Below, piece by piece: positions 5,226-8,482 of a stretch of DNA of 8,482 bases. The position numbers were made by a program, and so were the translations under genes. The notes beneath the pieces are model-generated. The model saw only the letters and a program-made list of their open reading frames with translations. It made no database searches and was not told the DNA's origin. The first letter of the stretch is position 1. Every line of letters begins with the position of its first letter. Source of the DNA: JBBRLG01 sp038231495 (GTDB lineage: Bacteria > Planctomycetota > Planctomycetia > Gemmatales > Gemmataceae); assembly GCA_038231495.1 (NCBI GenBank), contig JBBRLG010000329.1:1-8482 (forward strand), given 5' to 3'.

Positions 5226-6350
5226 ATGGCAGAGCCAACCGACCCGCCCCCGTTCCTGACCAAGCCCGACGCCTTCCGCGACGTAAGCCGCGGCGATCCC
5301 CGGCCGCACACGCTCAAGGGCGACGACCTCGTCAAGGCACGCATGACGCCGGAGTCGTGGCGGTTGGAGATCGTGAGCGACGGTTCCGCCGACATAGCGA
5401 CACCGCGCAAGCTCGACGACAAGACAGCTCTCGATTATCCGGCATTGGAGGCGCTGGGCAAGCGCGTCGGCGTCAAGTTCCTTAAGGCGATGCAGTGCCT
5501 CAACATCCCGCAACCGTTGGGCCAGGGCTTGTGGGAGGGCGTGCCGTTGCGCGAGGTGCTCAAGCTCGTCGGCAAGGTGAAGAACATCCGCCGGGTTTAT
5601 TACGAGGGCTTTCACAACAACGACCCCAAACAACTTTTCCAATCGTCGCTCGGCTACAACCAGGTGATGGAGACGCCGCCGTGGGATCTGGGGCCGTTCG
5701 TGGCCTACCGCCTCAACGGCGAGCCGTTGTCGCCGGTGCGCGGCGGCCCGGTGCGGATGGTGGTGCCGTGGGCGCACGGCTTCAAGTCGATCAAGTGGTT
5801 GCAACGGCTTACGCTGACCAACGACTACAAAACCAACGACACCTACGCCGAGGCCAACAACGACCCCGACTCGTACCTGAAGACCGCGGCGTATTTCGAC
5901 GACGGCCCGCAAGAGATCAAGGCGGGCGCGAAGGCGGTCGTCCGCGGCAACGCAATGGTTGGCTGGTCGGGGCTGAAGCGCGTCGAATACTGGCTGCGGC
6001 CCGACACCGGCACGCACGGCAAGTTGGCGGACGACGACCCGGCCTGGCGGCAAGCGAAATGGGAGCCGTGCGTCCTCGACGGCCCGCCCGCCGATTGGGG
6101 CGGCAGCTTGCCGGAAGGCGTCCTGCCGAAGGACGTGTGGGGCTTCGACGCGACGGGTAAGCCGAAGGAGTGGCCGTTGCGCTTCAGCCTCGCTCACTGG
6201 AGCGTGACGCTAAAGGGTTTGGAAGCGGGGGCGTACGAGTTCCGGGTGCGCACGATCGACCTGAACGGCTACGCCCAGCCGGAGCCGCGGCCCTACCCGA
6301 AATCGGGACGCAATGAGGTCCAGTATCGGCCCATTATGGTGACTGCGTAA
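5226..6350 (+). CDS. Sulfite oxidase-family molybdopterin-dependent oxidoreductase
   Basis: The 374-residue protein has a molybdopterin-binding domain (about 35-215) followed by an Ig-like Mo-co dimerisation domain (about 220-374). The likely Mo ligand is Cys91 in AMQCLNIP. Other family marks are LWEGVPLREVL, EGFHNND (127-133), YRLNGEPLSPVRGGPVRMVVPW (R172-W182) and KSIKWL (187-192). The C-terminal part (KRVEYWLRPD, LEAGAYEFRVRTIDLNGYAQPE) matches the dimerisation domain. It differs from classical sulfite oxidases: the stretch between the Cys and GLWEGVPLR is short, and the usual R-x-H near the N-terminus is absent, so the substrate may not be sulfite. No Sec or Tat signal is visible after MAEPTDPPPF, so either the enzyme is cytoplasmic or the true export signal is missing. 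The start is supported by AAGGAG 8 nt upstream. No molybdopterin synthesis genes are nearby. Confidence 0.88.
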   Translation: MAEPTDPPPFLTKPDAFRDVSRGDPRPHTLKGDDLVKARMTPESWRLEIVSDGSADIATPRKLDDKTALDYPALEALGKRVGVKFLKAMQCLNIPQPLGQGLWEGVPLREVLKLVGKVKNIRRVYYEGFHNNDPKQLFQSSLGYNQVMETPPWDLGPFVAYRLNGEPLSPVRGGPVRMVVPWAHGFKSIKWLQRLTLTNDYKTNDTYAEANNDPDSYLKTAAYFDDGPQEIKAGAKAVVRGNAMVGWSGLKRVEYWLRPDTGTHGKLADDDPAWRQAKWEPCVLDGPPADWGGSLPEGVLPKDVWGFDATGKPKEWPLRFSLAHWSVTLKGLEAGAYEFRVRTIDLNGYAQPEPRPYPKSGRNEVQYRPIMVTA

Positions 6351-6433
6351 AGGCGAGCGGCGGACGAAAGTCCGCCGTGGTCGTGCCGTGGTCGTGCGGT
6401 AGCACGGCGGACTTTCGTCCGCCACTCGCCTTT
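6349..6433. terminator. Nested palindrome, probable terminator and REP-like repeat
   Basis: Two 31-bp arms (6349-6379 and 6403-6433) are inverted copies with a single mismatch, around a 23-bp centre. The left arm overlaps the TAA of the molybdoenzyme gene, and the right arm ends in CTCGCCTTTATTAG, giving a short T-rich end. Each arm contains its own perfect hairpin, GGCGGAC-GAAA-GTCCGCC or its complement, so the region can fold either as one long cruciform or as two small hairpins. The centre includes an 11-bp tandem repeat, CCGTGGTCGTG (6375-6385 and 6386-6396). It probably ends the transcript of the upstream gene. The GGCGGACGAAAGTCCGCC core is one I associate with repeated intergenic elements in Gemmata-type genomes. 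Confidence 0.65.
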
Positions 6434-6494
6434 ATTAGTTGCGGTTCTCCGAACTGCGGTTAAACAAATTGAGCCACGCCAAGAGACTCTTCAA

Positions 6495-8390
6495 ATGGCA
6501 AAGAAACGTAAGCCCGACGGCGACCGCCGCAAACGGTCGCGCCCGCCCGCCACCGTCCCCGACCTGCCCGACCCGCGCCTGACCGAAGGCGTCATCCAGC
6601 AGTTCGTGCGTTCGCAGCACGGCGGCGACGACGCGGACTCGCCGCCGGCCTTGGCTCAAGCACTCGTGTACCGGGCACTGGCAGAAAAGGACGAGACGCG
6701 GCGCGTCAAGCTCGCGCAACAAGCCTTGCTCGTCAGCCCGGACTGTGCCGACGCTTACGTCCTGTTGGCCGAACACGCCCCAAGCCGCAAGGCGGCGCGG
6801 GAGTTGTACCAACAAGGCGTCGCCGCCGGCGAGCGGGCACTGGGACCGCAAGCCTTCGAGCGTGACGCCGGCCATTTTTGGCATATTTCGGAAACCCGGC
6901 CTTACCTGCGCGCCCGGCTCGGCCTGGCCCACGCGCTCTGGATCGCGGGCCGGCGCGACGAGGCCGTGCCACACCTGCAAGACATGCTGCGGCTCAACCC
7001 CGGCGACAACCAGGGGGTTCGCTATACGCTCGCGGGTTTCCTGCTCTTCCTCGACCGCGACGATGAACTTCGGCAACTCCTTGGCCACTACGAAGACGAC
7101 GCCTCGGCGGCGTGGGCTTATACGAATGCCCTGCTCGCGTTCCGGCAACAGGGCGACACCATCGAGGCGCGCCGGGCGCTCAAGCTGGGCAAGAAGACGA
7201 ACAAGCACGTCCCGGACTACCTGCTCGGCCACAAGTTGCTGTCGGTTCAGCCGGCCGGTTACAGCCTGGGCAGTGAGGAGGAAGCGATCCTCTACGCCGG
7301 CGGCTTCCTGGTGGGCTGGCGGGCAACCCCCGGTGCCATCGCCTGGTTGCGGGCCAACGTGAAAACCAAGACCCGCAAGGCCGATGGGCCGGAGCCGCAA
7401 GGGCCACTCGGCTTCGTCAAAACCTGGCTCAAGGAGCGGTTACGCCAAGCACCCGACGTGTGGCAAGCCGATTGCCGGCAGCTGCCCAACTGGATGCGGA
7501 TCGGCGGCGAGCCGGTGCGGCCGTGGGTGGTCCTGGTGACGAGCCGCACCGACGACCGGGTCCTGGCCCACCAGATGCCGGACGAGACGCCATCGGCCGC
7601 GGCGCTGTGGGACGTACTGGTGCAGGCGCTCCGGCACCCGGCGGCGGGCGAACCGCACCGGCCGACCGCCATCGAAATCCGGCCCGACGCCCGCTGGGAT
7701 TCGCTGCGACCGCACCTGGTGGCGATCGGCGTGGAATTGATGGCGGTCGAACGCCTCGAACACCTCGACGCCGTGTTCGACGACCTGAGCCGGCACGTCG
7801 GCGGCCCGCCGCAACCGGGATTGCTGGACGTGCCCGGCGTCACCCCGCTGCGGGCCGGCAGTTTCTTCGAGGCGGCGGCGTTTTTCTTCCAACAGGCTCC
7901 GTGGAAGAAGGTCGGCTACGAGTCGGCGGTTCAGATCGAGTGCGACAAGTATTCAGGCGGCCCGTGGTACGCGGTACTCATGGGCCAGTCGGGCCTGATG
8001 ACGGGCCTGGCGCTCTACGAAGACCTTACAACCTTGCGCCGTCTGTGGACGCGGGCAGCCTCGGACGAGGCGAACGCCCGGCAAACCGTGGCGACGACCG
8101 TCACCTTCGGCGAGGAGTCGGACATCGCCGTGGCCGACCTTGAAGCGGCCCGGCGTTACGACTGGCCGGTGGCCCGGCCGGACGCCTACCCCGCAATCTT
8201 CCACAAAGAGCGCGGGTTGGCGTTACGGCCGCCGTTGGCCTGGGAACTGGAATTGATGGAAGGTTGCTTGCGGGCCGTGCCGGACTTCGTGAGCCGCCGG
8301 CCGCAAGAGGATTTGACCCGCGAGACGCTGACCGTGCCCGTGGCCTCCGGACAGTTGCAGCTAACGCTCGCGTGGTTGGCGGAAGCCTGA
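6495..8390 (+). CDS. TPR/ST7-like protein with DUF6930-like domain, function unknown
   Basis: The 631-residue protein begins with a basic tail (MAKKRKPDGDRRKRSRPP). Residues about 55-265 are helical repeats of TPR type, with the signature GHFWHISETRPYLRARLGLA (126-145), DMLRLNPGDNQG and a YEDDASAAWAYTNALLAF stretch; this resembles the ST7 (PF04184-like) helical domain that I recall in bacterial proteins. A second part from PWVVLVTSRTDDRVL (343) to LSRHVGG (about 437) looks like a DUF6930-type alpha/beta domain. The last part, from about 452, includes GGPWYAVLMGQSGLMTGLALYEDL, often found together with it. No enzyme motif, signal peptide or membrane segment is seen, so it is probably cytoplasmic and mediates protein contacts. 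The ATG at 6495 has only a weak AAGAGA upstream. It follows the palindrome at 6349-6433 and probably has its own promoter. Domain names are from memory. Confidence 0.85.
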   Translation: MAKKRKPDGDRRKRSRPPATVPDLPDPRLTEGVIQQFVRSQHGGDDADSPPALAQALVYRALAEKDETRRVKLAQQALLVSPDCADAYVLLAEHAPSRKAARELYQQGVAAGERALGPQAFERDAGHFWHISETRPYLRARLGLAHALWIAGRRDEAVPHLQDMLRLNPGDNQGVRYTLAGFLLFLDRDDELRQLLGHYEDDASAAWAYTNALLAFRQQGDTIEARRALKLGKKTNKHVPDYLLGHKLLSVQPAGYSLGSEEEAILYAGGFLVGWRATPGAIAWLRANVKTKTRKADGPEPQGPLGFVKTWLKERLRQAPDVWQADCRQLPNWMRIGGEPVRPWVVLVTSRTDDRVLAHQMPDETPSAAALWDVLVQALRHPAAGEPHRPTAIEIRPDARWDSLRPHLVAIGVELMAVERLEHLDAVFDDLSRHVGGPPQPGLLDVPGVTPLRAGSFFEAAAFFFQQAPWKKVGYESAVQIECDKYSGGPWYAVLMGQSGLMTGLALYEDLTTLRRLWTRAASDEANARQTVATTVTFGEESDIAVADLEAARRYDWPVARPDAYPAIFHKERGLALRPPLAWELELMEGCLRAVPDFVSRRPQEDLTRETLTVPVASGQLQLTLAWLAEA

Positions 8391-8410
8391 CCCACAAGAC
8401 CGGCAATTTG

Positions 8411-8465
8411 GCGAGCCGGGAGCGTAAGCGACCCGGCGTAGCCGCAAGCGGCCCGCTTGCAGGCT
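8411..8465. repeat. Hairpin-rich dispersed repeat, possible terminator
   Basis: Just after the TPR gene the sequence holds consecutive inverted repeats: GCCGGG (8415-8420) with CCCGGC (8432-8437) around AGCGTAAGCGA; the palindrome GCCGCAAGCGGC (8441-8452); and, as an alternative to it, GCAAGCG (8444-8450) with CGCTTGC (8454-8460). The GAGCCGGGAGCGTAAGCGA unit is one I recognise as a dispersed intergenic repeat of Gemmata-like planctomycetes, often mis-translated as a short SRERKRP peptide. It could also end the upstream transcript, although no T-run follows. Confidence 0.55.
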
Positions 8466-8482
8466 GAACCCACGCAGGAGCC

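Noticed and set aside
4311..6197. A 628-codon open frame on the minus strand
   Set aside because: It lies antisense to the sulfite-oxidase-like gene and then out of frame within pgm, crosses their shared promoter region, and its product is R/A/H-rich with no recognisable domain. It is a high-GC shadow frame.
6435..7400. A 321-codon minus-strand frame opposite the TPR gene
   Set aside because: Its composition is typical of an antisense shadow in GC-rich DNA and the plus-strand frame has clear repeat domains.
1..8482. tRNA, rRNA or CRISPR content
   Set aside because: No cloverleaf with a GTTCRA-type loop, no rRNA segment and no regularly spaced direct repeats were seen on either strand.

Overview
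This is a high-GC bacterial chromosome segment, most likely from a planctomycete of the Gemmata/Gemmataceae type. That placement rests on memory-based recognition rather than a search: the GAGCCGGGAGCGTAAGCGA-type repeat at the right edge, the GGCGGACGAAAGTCCGCC palindromes at 6349-6433, an ST7-like TPR protein and the overall codon usage all look planctomycete.

The left part (1 to about 3240) is accessory DNA shaped by mobile elements. The window opens on the end of an IS66-like insertion sequence (1-139), with the transposase reading out of the window on the minus strand. Beside it lies a two-gene plus-strand operon: an XRE-type HTH/ImmA-IrrE metallopeptidase fusion (260-1507), then, 2 nt later, a PIN-like nuclease (1510-2064). 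The pair looks like a toxin-antitoxin-like or proteolysis-controlled stress module. Convergent to it is a PD-(D/E)XK-nuclease-like orphan gene (about 2098-2696, minus strand). It appears to carry a one-base frameshift near its 3' end, so the open frame runs on to 1980, antisense to the PIN gene. Upstream of that are the remains of a VapBC-like pair on the minus strand. The PIN toxin (2752-2841) is reduced to 29 codons. The antitoxin (2845-3234) is split by a 121-bp palindromic MITE (3030-3150) flanked by a perfect 8-bp target duplication, GTCCGATA. Removing the MITE and one duplication restores a clean 86-codon antitoxin frame. The MITE has the same 12-bp terminus (GTAACCGTTCAC) as the IS66-like element at the left edge, so that transposase family is the likely mobiliser.

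The right part (3419-8390) looks like ordinary chromosome. It holds alpha-phosphoglucomutase (pgm, minus strand); divergently, a sulfite-oxidase-family molybdopterin enzyme (5226-6350, plus strand); a large nested palindrome that could end its transcript; and a 631-residue TPR/ST7-like protein with a possible DUF6930-like middle domain (6495-8390, plus strand). The window closes on a hairpin-rich dispersed repeat (8411-8465). No tRNA, rRNA or CRISPR was seen.
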